From NCBI GenBank assembly GCA_002344005.1, contig DDTD01000058.1:1-56432 (forward strand): DNA of 56,432 bases, written 5' to 3'. Positions 34,795-43,468 of this stretch are shown piece by piece; the stretch's first letter is position 1, and each line of letters opens with the position of its first letter. This DNA is from Ignavibacteria bacterium UBA2373. Its GTDB lineage: Bacteria > Bacteroidota > Ignavibacteria > Kapaibacteriales > UBA961. The position numbers and the translations under genes were made by a program. The notes under the pieces were generated by a model, which saw nothing but the letters and a program-made list of their open reading frames with translations, searched no databases and was not told where the DNA came from.

Positions 34795-35589
34795 ATGAAC
34801 ATATATAGAATACTCAAAAAATCATTGCCTTTTGTAATTATAATTGTGGCTTTGAACAATAGTACTTCAGCCCAATTTATCAAAATGAACCTTGGAATAG
34901 TTGATGATGCCACTACTGCTTCACCGGTAACTTTTGGTGTTCATCCTGATGCAACTGACGGCAGAGATATTGCTCTTGATGAAAATGAGTTACCACCATT
35001 TGATCCACCCGGGACACTTTTTGCAGCGTTTCAATGGCCTGTGACAGAAGAAATACAAAAAGGATATGTTGATTATAGAAAACGATCTGACAGCGCGACA
35101 TTTAAACGTACATATCGTTTAGAGTTTGGTCCTTACAGAAAAGGTAAAGCAAAAATTATTTGGACATTTCCATTGCCGCAAGGAATAGATTCTGTTCGGA
35201 TTATTGATCGTAGAAGCAATGGGGTCAATGTAAATTTTGTACTTGATAATAAACAGGAATTTGTTATACAGAATGAATTATGGGGATCATTTTTGATATT
35301 TGCTTATTTCAATAATTCGACAGTAAGTGTACAAGAAAATAGCGATTATACTACTTCTACGGTAATATATGCAGGTAGGCATATTACTTCCTTATCATTA
35401 CCACAATTATATGAAAACGTGCACCATATTCAACTCATCAATATAGTAGGAGAGATTTGCGCCGAGATAAACACACGTCCCGGGGCAGATATCATTTTAC
35501 CGGATAATTTGGCACAAGGTACATATTTCTTATTGAGTAAGCCTAACAACAATGCCAAAACTGATATGAAAACTATATCCATTTGGTGA
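34795..35589 (+). CDS. Small secreted protein with ELPPxPP-type beta-sandwich
   Basis: 264 residues from ATG 34795, with a signal peptide (SLPFVIIIVALNNSTSAQ). The body is a single sandwich of the type seen in its larger neighbours: VTFGVHPDATDGRD, then ELPPFDPPGTLFAAFQW, a YRLEFGPYRKGKAKIIWTFPLP strand pair, and a WGSFLIFAYF strand. The end (HIQLINIVGEI...LAQGTYFLLSKP) resembles a short, divergent Por sorting domain. It appears to be a one-module member of the same family. A terminator precedes it, so it probably needs its own promoter or readthrough. Confidence 0.72.
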   Translation: MNIYRILKKSLPFVIIIVALNNSTSAQFIKMNLGIVDDATTASPVTFGVHPDATDGRDIALDENELPPFDPPGTLFAAFQWPVTEEIQKGYVDYRKRSDSATFKRTYRLEFGPYRKGKAKIIWTFPLPQGIDSVRIIDRRSNGVNVNFVLDNKQEFVIQNELWGSFLIFAYFNNSTVSVQENSDYTTSTVIYAGRHITSLSLPQLYENVHHIQLINIVGEICAEINTRPGADIILPDNLAQGTYFLLSKPNNNAKTDMKTISIW

Positions 35590-35622
35590 ACGTCCGTTCC
35601 CTAAATTCTATATTGGAGATAT

Positions 35623-36516
35623 ATGATTGAGATAGAACTTCCTGTATTGCAACAAACCGAGGGATTAGTTATTCCTAAGGACTCACGTCGTCCAGAATGG
35701 CTCAAAGTGCGTGCACCCGGCGGTGAAAAATATGCAGACCTTAAAAAAATGATGCGTTCCAAAACATTACATACAGTCTGTGAAGAAGCACGTTGTCCTA
35801 ATATTGCAGAATGTTGGAATTCGGGTACTGCCACATTTATGATTTTTGGTGACACTTGTACTCGGTCATGCGGATTTTGTGCCGTAAAAACAGGAAGACC
35901 TCTCGCATTAGATGAACATGAACCATTTCATGTGGCTGAAGCTATTCAACAAATGGGTATTAAACATGCTGTTATTACCTCTGTGAACAGAGATGAACTC
36001 AAAGACGGTGGGGCAATCCTTTGGGCAAAAACTATCACGACGGTAAGAGAATATAATTCCGAAGTGACCATTGAAGTACTGATTCCCGATTTTAAAGGAA
36101 ATCTCCAAAATCTGCAATATGTCATTGATGCAAAACCCAATATTCTTAATCACAATACTGAAACTGTACCCAGATTATACAGAAAAGTGCGACCACAGGG
36201 TAAATATCATTGGACACTTTCGGTTTTAGAACATTCTCAAAAGATGGGGATGAGAACGAAAACCGGTATTATGCTTGGTTTGGGAGAGGACAAAAATGAA
36301 GTACTCAATGTCATGAATGATTTGCGTGGTGTCGGAGTAAATATCCTTACTTTGGGGCAATACTTACAGCCCACAAAAAACCATTTGCCGGTTGATAGAT
36401 TTGTCCATCCGACAGAATTTGATGAATATCGCATTATTGGATTAGAAATGGGATTCGATATTGTTGAATCCGGTCCATTGGTACGTAGTTCATATCATGC
36501 GGAGCGTCACCTTTGA
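35623..36516 (+). CDS. lipA: Lipoyl synthase
   Basis: Radical SAM insertion of two sulfurs into octanoyl chains on lipoyl domains, which activates 2-oxoacid dehydrogenases and the glycine cleavage system. 297 residues with the auxiliary-cluster pattern C-x4-C-x5-C (CEEARCPNIAEC), the radical SAM CxxxCxxC (CTRSCGFC), the FMIFGDTCTR lead-in and the C-terminal RSSYHA serine that ligates the auxiliary cluster. ATG 35623 is preceded by GGAG. It supplies the cofactor needed by the E1/E2 complex whose E1 lies at 16865. Its stop overlaps the next gene's TTG start. Confidence 0.96.
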   Translation: MIEIELPVLQQTEGLVIPKDSRRPEWLKVRAPGGEKYADLKKMMRSKTLHTVCEEARCPNIAECWNSGTATFMIFGDTCTRSCGFCAVKTGRPLALDEHEPFHVAEAIQQMGIKHAVITSVNRDELKDGGAILWAKTITTVREYNSEVTIEVLIPDFKGNLQNLQYVIDAKPNILNHNTETVPRLYRKVRPQGKYHWTLSVLEHSQKMGMRTKTGIMLGLGEDKNEVLNVMNDLRGVGVNILTLGQYLQPTKNHLPVDRFVHPTEFDEYRIIGLEMGFDIVESGPLVRSSYHAERHL

Positions 36517-37277
36517 GTAAGGCAATACTTCTTGGCAGTGGAACATCAACAGGGGTACCTACAATTGCTTGTACGTGCCCCACTTGTTTATCTGATGACC
36601 CGCGTGACAAACGATTGCGACCTTCCCTACTCTATCAATCCGATACCACGACGATTGTCTTTGATACCTCTTCTGACTTTCGTACACAAATGCTACGCCA
36701 TGCCATAACCACTCTTGACGCTATTGTTTTTACCCATCATCACTTTGATCATATTGGCGGTTTTGATGATATCAGACCTTATAATTTCTTTTCCGGTGGT
36801 AAAGCATTGCCACTGTATCTTATGAACGAGACATTAACAGCTTTGCAAGCCACATTCCCCTATGCTTTTGGCAAAGTAGAACAATTAGGTGGTGGAGTAC
36901 CGATTGTTGAAACTCATAAAATCATGGATACAGCATTTCACATAAATGATATAGATATTCTGCCCATACCTATGTATCATGGTTCAATGCGCGTAAACGG
37001 TTATCGTATGGGGAATTTTGCCTATTGTACCGATACGAATTATATTCCGGATACATCGCTGGATTTACTCAAGGATTTAGATGTCCTGATATTGGACGCT
37101 TTACGTTATGAGCCTCATCCTACGCATTTTACAATTGATCAAGCAATAGAAATTGTCAAAAAACTACAACCTCGCAAAACATATTTTACCCATATAGCCC
37201 ACCAAGTCAAACATGTCGAATGTCATTTGCCGGAAGGTATTGAACTTGGCTATGATGGTTTGGAAATTCATGTGTGA
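36513..37277 (+). CDS. MBL-fold metallo-hydrolase (PhnP/RNase Z-like family)
   Basis: A 254-residue metallo-beta-lactamase-fold hydrolase. It begins GSGTSTGVPTIACTCPTCLSDDP, the typical opening of this family, with a Cys pair. The metal motif THHHFDHIGGFDDIRP, a DTN pair (YCTDTNYI), DALRYEPHPTHFTIDQA and the late FTHIAHQV histidine complete the site. The start is TTG 36513-36515, which overlaps the lipA TGA stop, with GGAG at 36501-36504; no ATG in frame would preserve the conserved opening. The cyclic-phosphate substrate of PhnP relatives is a possible role, but context gives no phosphonate genes. Confidence 0.85.
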   Translation: MSKAILLGSGTSTGVPTIACTCPTCLSDDPRDKRLRPSLLYQSDTTTIVFDTSSDFRTQMLRHAITTLDAIVFTHHHFDHIGGFDDIRPYNFFSGGKALPLYLMNETLTALQATFPYAFGKVEQLGGGVPIVETHKIMDTAFHINDIDILPIPMYHGSMRVNGYRMGNFAYCTDTNYIPDTSLDLLKDLDVLILDALRYEPHPTHFTIDQAIEIVKKLQPRKTYFTHIAHQVKHVECHLPEGIELGYDGLEIHV

Positions 37278-37641
37278 AAAGAAGTTTTGTTTCCATCAAA
37301 ACATTGCATAGTAAGCAATTCTGAGTATGTAAAATAGGAATTTACATTATGAGGAGATGTTTTATTAGTAAATTAAAACTAAGGACTTACAGATTAGCTC
37401 CGGTTCTCTCATGCCTCCTGACAGTATTTTTACTCCGGCATAGAAAAATTTTCCTTGTTCATGTTTGGATGTATAATCAAAGTTTTGTAGTTTTGGATAA
37501 ATAGATGGTGGATTGTGTCGTTGTGAGACCATTAATGGCATACATCTATAGACTTGCTTAATTACTTTACAACCAAATTATGGTGGGTTCTGTAATCGGG
37601 TAAACATCCTCTACGTTAGCAATCATAATATTTACTAAAAC
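37278..37641. other. AT-rich intergenic stretch at the edge of the R-M island
   Basis: No gene is evident. It contains repeat copy B (37477-37545) and, near its end, CGTTAGC (37611-37617 region) just before the acetyltransferase start. The mirror GCTAAC occurs just after that gene (38208-38213), so the acetyltransferase sits between inverted short sites. Confidence 0.5.
37477..37545 (+). repeat. Island-edge repeat, copy B
   Basis: Bases 37477-37497 match copy A (397-377, minus strand) exactly over 21 bases, followed by weaker similarity. Both copies lie upstream of the first gene of an AT-rich, foreign-looking block. Confidence 0.6.
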
Positions 37642-38214
37642 TTGAAAATAAACGACAAAATATTTGACAATTTCCCAATACTTAAAAGTGATAGACTTCT
37701 ACTTCGTAACATTAAGCTTTCTGATGCAACCAAGATTTTTGAAATGCGATCGAACGGACGAGTAAATCAATTCATAACAAGAGATAATATGAATGAGATT
37801 GAGGACGCAATTAAACTAGTTCAGAAAACAATTTTATCCTATCAAAGTCGACAAGCCATAGGTTGGGCTGGTGTATTAAGGGACGGTGCTGATATTATAG
37901 GTACTTGTGGGTTTAATTCAATTGATTACGCAAATTTGAGAGCTGAAATTGGCGGTGAACTTTCTGTTGACTATTGGGGTAAGAATATTGCATTAGAAGC
38001 AGTTATGATAATAGTAAAATTTGGGCTTGACATAATGAATTTACATACAATTGAAGCTAAAGTATCCCCAGACAATAAAGGAGTAATCGTTCTATTGCAA
38101 AAGATTGGATTTAAAAAAGAAGCTCATTATGTTGACAGAATATTCTACAATAACAAATTCTACGACATAACAGTATATACCCTTGTTAAAGGAAATGAAA
38201 GTTACGGCTGCTAA
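37642..38214 (+). CDS. GNAT-family N-acetyltransferase (RimJ/RimL-like)
   Basis: A 190-residue acetyltransferase with FPILKSDRLLLRNIKLSDATKIF at the start, VNQFITRDN, GTCGFN and a C-terminal half including EIGGELSVDYWGKNIALEAV. The last is the acetyl-CoA-binding loop of the RimJ/RimL-type family. MNLHTIEAKVSPDNKG and LLQKIGFKKEAHYVDR complete the fold. No ATG fits: an in-frame stop lies at 37636-37638, so TTG 37642 is the most likely start. Codon use is AT-rich like the adjacent R-M genes. Substrate unknown. It holds three GTYRAC sites (37847, 37966, 38131). Confidence 0.8.
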   Translation: MKINDKIFDNFPILKSDRLLLRNIKLSDATKIFEMRSNGRVNQFITRDNMNEIEDAIKLVQKTILSYQSRQAIGWAGVLRDGADIIGTCGFNSIDYANLRAEIGGELSVDYWGKNIALEAVMIIVKFGLDIMNLHTIEAKVSPDNKGVIVLLQKIGFKKEAHYVDRIFYNNKFYDITVYTLVKGNESYGC

Positions 38215-38437
38215 CAACACCGACACAAAAGAAGCGATTCAGTGGTTAAATCAAGTTTTGTACTTTTATCAAAGTCTGTGCTTAGTTAAATGCTCTGAAA
38301 TCCACCGTGACACCAAGTGCCAAAATATTACTACCATATTATGGAACGAATATACAACTGACATTGACAAAAAACAATGAAATATTAAACATTGTAGCTA
38401 AGAGTAAAACCGTAAATTTATGGAAAGAAGTTTTTGA

Positions 38438-40039
38438 ATGGAATTAGCAGTAAGACAAAATAAAAAAAATAAATTTGGACAATACTTTACACCCAAAGTA
38501 GTAGCTGAATTTATGATTGGTTTAGCTGACATCTCCACAAACTCAAAAATTTTAGAGCCATGTTGTGGGGAAGGAATTTTTTTGAAAATTCTACAAAAAA
38601 ACGGCTATAAAAACTTGACCGCTTTTGAAATAGACAAAGAGTTAGCGACTGATTTTCCGTTCGTTCGCTACGAAAGTTTTATTTCAGCAATGCTTGACGA
38701 AAAATTTGATTTAATCATCGGAAATCCTCCATATATTCGTTGGAAAAATTTGGAAGATGACCTAAAAAGAGAACTTACCACCAACCCAATTTGGAACAAG
38801 TATTTCAATTCACTTTGTGATTACTTGTATATTTTTATCCTCAAATCCATTGAACTGTTGAATGAGAATGGACAATTAATTTTCATTTGTCCCGAATATT
38901 GGATGAACACAACTAACTCTATTGTATTGCGCAACTACATGGTTCAACACGGTTACTTTGAACAAATTTATCATTTCAATGAAACCCCTGTTTTTGATAA
39001 AGTCACTGTTTCTATTGTTGTTTTTAAATTTATAAAAAGCAACAAAAAAATAAATAAAATAAAAGTTGCAAAATTTTATGCTAATCAAAAATTAACTTCT
39101 GAAACACTTGAAAATTTACGACATAACATTCCATTTAAAGATGCAGAGTATTTGCAGGTTTCGCAATTCAAAACTAATGAGCGTTGGTTATTGCAAAGTG
39201 ATAAGATTCGGGAAGAATTACAACTATTAGAAATAGCTTGTCAAAAACAAAAGTCGGTTTTGTCACTTAGTTTTTTTGAAGAAAAAACAGTAGAGTACGA
39301 TACTGTTGGTGAAGTTTGTGATATTGGGAATGGACTTGTAAGTGGGCTTGATAAGGCGTTTCAAGTGAATGGATATGAACTGAATAATGCAGAAAACTTG
39401 GCAACAATTAATGTTGTTAAAGCAAAAGATTTAGTGCCTTATTTTTCTGAACACATCACGAGATATATTTTTATCAATGATAATTTGGAAGAAAGTGAGT
39501 TTCAACAAATGTATCCGAACTATTATTTACATTTTCAAAAATATAAAGCCGACTTAGAAAAACGTTACCAGTACAATCGTAAAATAAATTATTGGGAATG
39601 GGCTTTTTTACGGAATTTTAATTTGTTCAACAAAAATGACAAACGGATTTTTGTTCCTTGCAAAGAACGTGTTTCCAATAAAGATTATTTTCGTTTTGCA
39701 TTAATTGAAGGTGGTATCTTCCCGACACAGGATGTAACGGCAATCTTTAGAAAACCTGAAACTAAAGAAAGTATTGAATATGTTTTAGCGTACCTAAATC
39801 AAAAAATCATTTTTAACTGGCTAAAATCCAACGGAATTGTAAAAGGAAATATCGTCGAATTTTCTGAAAAGCCGATTGCAAGTATTCCTTTTCGAAAAAT
39901 AAATTGGAACAACAATAATGAAGTTGTACTTCACAATTCCATTACTGACCTTACTCAACAGTTTTTAGTAAACAAAGACAAAGAATTACTTGTAAAAATT
40001 ACTATATTATTTGATCAACTTTTTGAAACTCAACAATGA
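38438..40039 (+). CDS. N6-adenine DNA methyltransferase, HincII-type
   Basis: Modification subunit of a type II system. 533 residues with GQYFTPKVVAEFM, AdoMet motif ILEPCCGEGIFL and the adenine-specific NPPY motif (96-99, in IIGNPPYIRWKN). A TaqI-like C-terminal target-recognition half has YVLAYLNQKIIFNWLKSNG. The cognate endonuclease overlaps its stop by 4 bp (ATGA). HincII-family enzymes protect GTYRAC by adenine methylation; that specificity here is inferred from the neighbouring endonuclease, not proven. AT-rich composition and unusual neighbours suggest lateral acquisition. Confidence 0.9.
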   Translation: MELAVRQNKKNKFGQYFTPKVVAEFMIGLADISTNSKILEPCCGEGIFLKILQKNGYKNLTAFEIDKELATDFPFVRYESFISAMLDEKFDLIIGNPPYIRWKNLEDDLKRELTTNPIWNKYFNSLCDYLYIFILKSIELLNENGQLIFICPEYWMNTTNSIVLRNYMVQHGYFEQIYHFNETPVFDKVTVSIVVFKFIKSNKKINKIKVAKFYANQKLTSETLENLRHNIPFKDAEYLQVSQFKTNERWLLQSDKIREELQLLEIACQKQKSVLSLSFFEEKTVEYDTVGEVCDIGNGLVSGLDKAFQVNGYELNNAENLATINVVKAKDLVPYFSEHITRYIFINDNLEESEFQQMYPNYYLHFQKYKADLEKRYQYNRKINYWEWAFLRNFNLFNKNDKRIFVPCKERVSNKDYFRFALIEGGIFPTQDVTAIFRKPETKESIEYVLAYLNQKIIFNWLKSNGIVKGNIVEFSEKPIASIPFRKINWNNNNEVVLHNSITDLTQQFLVNKDKELLVKITILFDQLFETQQ

Positions 40040-40803
40040 ACGTAAATTATAGAAAGTTAGCAAAAAATATAAAAGGTACTTCCGTTCCTAAACCACTTTC
40101 AGGAACGCTATCAGGACATGCAGCAGGCGAACCGTTTGACAAGCATGTTTACACAGAAATCAAGAAACAGTTTCCGAAAAATACATTTCGGCAATATGAA
40201 TATTTGAACGATTTGTTTAGTAAAAATCCGAACATTATTGGTTTTGAAGCACGACAAAACCTATTCAATTCACCAACAGTTTTGTTTTTATTAAGTCGTG
40301 GTAAAAACGCAACAGATAAATGGAGCATTGAAAACCCATTTGATGAGAAACAAAATGATACAGCCGATATTGTAGTTGTAAAAAATGACTTTTATGAAAT
40401 AATTGATATCAAAACACGTAATATTTCTAAATCCGCACAACCGCCAAACATTATTTCAGCATTTAAGTTAGCTCAAGTATGTGCAAAAATGTTAGACAAT
40501 GAAGAATTTGATAATTTTACTATCAATTATTTCGAAATTGATTGGGTGCTTGAGAATGACAAATTAGTTTGTCAGGATACGTATTTCGCTTGTTTGTTCA
40601 AAGCCAATCCCGAAAACTTATACATCAATTGGGCAGCAGCAATGCAAATTCAATTTCAAGTTAGTGACTTAGACCAATCGTTTAATGGAACAATGAAAAG
40701 TTGGGCGAAATCTTATCTCAAACATTTTGTAACACAAGCCAAAAAACGAGCAGATGATATGATTAAGAAATTCGTGAAACCTTTTGAAAAATACATAAAA
40801 TAA
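40036..40803 (+). CDS. Type II restriction endonuclease, HincII/HindII-like
   Basis: A 255-residue protein that, from memory of the HincII sequence, aligns along nearly its full length: SGTLSGHAAGEPF, YEYLNDLF, LFNSPT, ENPFDEKQNDTADI, RNISKSAQPPNIISA and YINWAAAMQIQF all correspond to HincII segments. Active-site residues D111, D124 and K126 (in YEIIDIKTRN) match HincII D114, D127 and K129 with a constant offset of 3. Predicted recognition is GTYRAC with blunt cleavage, to be tested. The start overlaps the methyltransferase stop by 4 bp, which suggests coupled expression with methylation first. Confidence 0.88.
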   Translation: MNVNYRKLAKNIKGTSVPKPLSGTLSGHAAGEPFDKHVYTEIKKQFPKNTFRQYEYLNDLFSKNPNIIGFEARQNLFNSPTVLFLLSRGKNATDKWSIENPFDEKQNDTADIVVVKNDFYEIIDIKTRNISKSAQPPNIISAFKLAQVCAKMLDNEEFDNFTINYFEIDWVLENDKLVCQDTYFACLFKANPENLYINWAAAMQIQFQVSDLDQSFNGTMKSWAKSYLKHFVTQAKKRADDMIKKFVKPFEKYIK

Positions 40804-40820
40804 AAAGATAAATTGAAGAA

Positions 40821-40855
40821 AAAGACTATCTAACCAAAAGTCTTTACTTTTTCTC
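40821..40855. terminator. Possible bidirectional terminator between converging genes
   Basis: AAAGACT (40821-40827) pairs with AGTCTTT (40839-40845), followed by ACTTTTTCTCTTC. The hairpin overlaps the stop of the ABC-F gene. The stem is AT-rich and short, so it is a weak call. Confidence 0.4.
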
Positions 40856-42730
40856 TTCTAATTCAAGCCAACGTAATGTTATTGTATCGAATTGTTCTTC
40901 AATTCCCGCCAACTTTTCGCTTAACTCCGTTATTGCTTTGTAATCTGCGCCATCCATTGTTTCTAATGTTTGAAGGATTATTGTTTTTTCTTTTTCAAGG
41001 CGTTCAATAGATTTTTCTGCCTCTTCATATTCTTTTTGTTCTTTGAAGGAAAGTCCGCTTTTTTTCGGTTTTTCTCTTTTGGGTAATTCTTCTTTGACAG
41101 TTGCTTGCGATTTAGTATTGCGCTCTTGCTCTTTTTTTTGTTCTATTTTTTCTAAATACGAGCTATAATTGCCGGGATATTGTTTGATATGACCATTTTC
41201 TTCAAAAGCATAGATAAAATCTACGGTTTTATCAAGAAAAGAGCGATCATGCGACACAATAATTAATACACCCTTAAAATGTGATAAATGTTCTTCTAAG
41301 GCAGAAAGTGTGGCAATGTCAAAATCATTCGTTGGTTCATCCAATAAAAGAACATTCGGATTATTCATGAGTATGCGAAGTAATCCTAAGCGTCGTTTTT
41401 CGCCACCGGATAATGTTTCGATAAGAGAATGATGCTGGCGTGGCGGAAATAAAAATTTGTCTAAGAGTTCTTTGGCAGTAATAAACCGCTCGCGCCCCAC
41501 GCCGACATCAATATATTCCGCAATTTCTCTCAAAGCACCAATGACAGTTTGGCGCGGTGCCAAGTCGGTAATTTCTTGACGGAAATAACCGATTTTGACA
41601 GTTTCTCCTAATTTAACGCTGCCGCTATCGGGCTCTGTTAATCCCGCTAATGTATTCAACAGCGTGGACTTGCCTGTCCCATTCGGTCCAATGATGCCTA
41701 TTTTATCGCCCGGAGCTGCGCTGTAGGTAAAGTCATGAAAAAGAACCGTATTATTGATATGTTTTGAAATATTGTAAGCATCAATAATTCTGCCGCCGAG
41801 AAAAACGTTTCCAAGTTCAATTTTAATATTTTTTTCTTCTGTGGGAGCGGGTTCTGCTTGCATTTTTGCAATCCAGTCAATACGGCTTTGTTGTTTTGTT
41901 CTTCGTGCTTTTGCACCTTTTTGCAGCCATGCTAATTCTTGACGTAATTTATTGCGTAAATGGTCGGCTGCTGCTTCCTCCGCCACAATCATTGCTTCTT
42001 TGCGCTCAAGATATTTTTCAAAATTTCCGGGATAACTGTATAAAGTGTTGCGATCTAATTCAATAATTTTATTGGTGACAGCATCAAGAAAATAGCGGTC
42101 ATGGGTAACAAGAAGTAATCCTTTTTGAGATTGTTGGAGATAATCTTGCAGCCATTGCACTGAGCCCGCGTCAAGATGATTGGTTGGCTCATCAAGAATT
42201 AACAAATCGGGGTCGGAGAGCAGTGATCTTGCAAGTGCAACTCTTTTTCTTTGTCCGCCGGATAAATTCATGACATCGGCATCAAATAATTCCATGCCTA
42301 AACGAGAGAGTATGGATTTTGCTTGACTGTCAAGTGCCCAACCGTTTTTCTCATCAATGAGTTGATGAAGTTTGTGGAGTTCTTGTTCTTCTTCGGCAGT
42401 GAGTTGTGATTTTTTACATAAATCTTCATGGCGCATCAGTGCGTGTGCTATATCGGGTTTGCCGCTCATAGCCGCTTCCAAGACTATGGTATGTCGGTCA
42501 AAACGCGGTAATTGTTCTAAGTATTCGAACCGAGCTTCCTTGTTGAAAGCAACGATTCCCGTGTCCGGCGTATCAATACCGGCGATGACTCGCAAAAAGG
42601 TCGTTTTTCCGGCACCATTGCGCCCTATTATACCAACACGGTCGGTGTCGTCCATACCAAAAAACACATTCTCGAAGAGCATTTTATCATGGATGGATTT
42701 AGAAATATCGGAAGCGGAAAATATAGTCAT
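40844..42730 (-). CDS. ABC-F family ATPase (Uup-like)
   Basis: A 628-residue soluble protein with two ABC domains: Walker A GRNGAGKTTFL and GPNGTGKSTLL, and signature motifs LSGGQRKRVALARSLL and LSGGEKRRLGLLRIL. Walker B segments DLLILDEPTNHLD and NVLLLDEPTNDFD and a charged linker lie between. A Lys/Glu-rich coiled C-terminal extension (~530-620) is typical of Uup, which acts at the ribosome or on DNA structures. No membrane segments, so it is not an exporter. It converges on the restriction endonuclease gene and is separated from the next gene by about 100 bp. Confidence 0.9.
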   Translation of the reverse strand: MTIFSASDISKSIHDKMLFENVFFGMDDTDRVGIIGRNGAGKTTFLRVIAGIDTPDTGIVAFNKEARFEYLEQLPRFDRHTIVLEAAMSGKPDIAHALMRHEDLCKKSQLTAEEEQELHKLHQLIDEKNGWALDSQAKSILSRLGMELFDADVMNLSGGQRKRVALARSLLSDPDLLILDEPTNHLDAGSVQWLQDYLQQSQKGLLLVTHDRYFLDAVTNKIIELDRNTLYSYPGNFEKYLERKEAMIVAEEAAADHLRNKLRQELAWLQKGAKARRTKQQSRIDWIAKMQAEPAPTEEKNIKIELGNVFLGGRIIDAYNISKHINNTVLFHDFTYSAAPGDKIGIIGPNGTGKSTLLNTLAGLTEPDSGSVKLGETVKIGYFRQEITDLAPRQTVIGALREIAEYIDVGVGRERFITAKELLDKFLFPPRQHHSLIETLSGGEKRRLGLLRILMNNPNVLLLDEPTNDFDIATLSALEEHLSHFKGVLIIVSHDRSFLDKTVDFIYAFEENGHIKQYPGNYSSYLEKIEQKKEQERNTKSQATVKEELPKREKPKKSGLSFKEQKEYEEAEKSIERLEKEKTIILQTLETMDGADYKAITELSEKLAGIEEQFDTITLRWLELEEKK

Positions 42731-42828
42731 ACGGTGAAATTGTCATGTTTTGAGAAAGACAGGAGCCACAATATTTGAGAATTGGGCATAACTTGATGTC
42801 TGAACATTATGCGAAAATAGTGTATTAT

Positions 42829-43329
42829 TTAGTCTTGCCCTTTATTGTCTCTTGTACTTGTTGCCGGAGCTATAGTTTTTTGAAGAATGATTTTGACATC
42901 ATTTTTGCTGAATTGTGTGCCTATGATATTGAATCCATGCTTTATATTCAGTATCAGCATTGATTTGTACCGATTGCGGGTTCGCGTTTCTACCTTGGGA
43001 TAACCCATTTCTGCGATACGTGTATGTTGGTGGCGCATTAAAGCCGATGCTATGCCGTGACCACGATATGTGGGCAAAACACCGCCAAGCCAACTATAAA
43101 AGAGGGTTTCAGTATCTTCATAACCAATTTTGAAGCCGACAGGAGTGCGATTATCCTGTGTGTAAGCAATAAGAATCAGCAAAGAGTTTTTATGACGTAA
43201 CCGTTTGTTGATACGTATGTTACCGGTTGTCACATCAAATATTTCGTCGGATAATCGGGCTACTGTTCTTATGCACTCTTCATTGTCAAGAGTTGTATAT
43301 TCTTCAATAAAAAATGAGTTCATCGGCAT
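42829..43329 (-). CDS. GNAT-family N-acetyltransferase
   Basis: A 166-residue acetyltransferase from ATG 43329, preceded by an AAGG site; ATG 43389 gives 20 more residues without support. It shows LILIAYTQDN, TPVGFKIGYED, and the acetyl-CoA-binding motif GGVLPTYRGHGIASALM (R/Q-x-x-G-x-G/A). A late KVETRTRNRYKSML...FNIIGTQF region completes the fold. Substrate unknown. It is divergent from the fatty acid hydroxylase gene at 43469. Confidence 0.82.
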   Translation of the reverse strand: MPMNSFFIEEYTTLDNEECIRTVARLSDEIFDVTTGNIRINKRLRHKNSLLILIAYTQDNRTPVGFKIGYEDTETLFYSWLGGVLPTYRGHGIASALMRHQHTRIAEMGYPKVETRTRNRYKSMLILNIKHGFNIIGTQFSKNDVKIILQKTIAPATSTRDNKGQD

Positions 43330-43468
43330 ATCAACCTTATGGTAAATGGAAAGTTTGCAAAAATACGATATGGCTGTATTGTTGTTCACATGGCAAGTTC
43401 CTTGTAATTTCGCATTGATTTATCCGTTACATCATACCTTTTCGTTGTCTGATTAACGTTATTGACGT

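Noticed and set aside
38183..38380. 65-codon plus-strand ORF after the acetyltransferase
   Set aside because: It begins inside the acetyltransferase frame, has low-complexity-like composition and no conserved motif; it is probably chance in AT-rich DNA.
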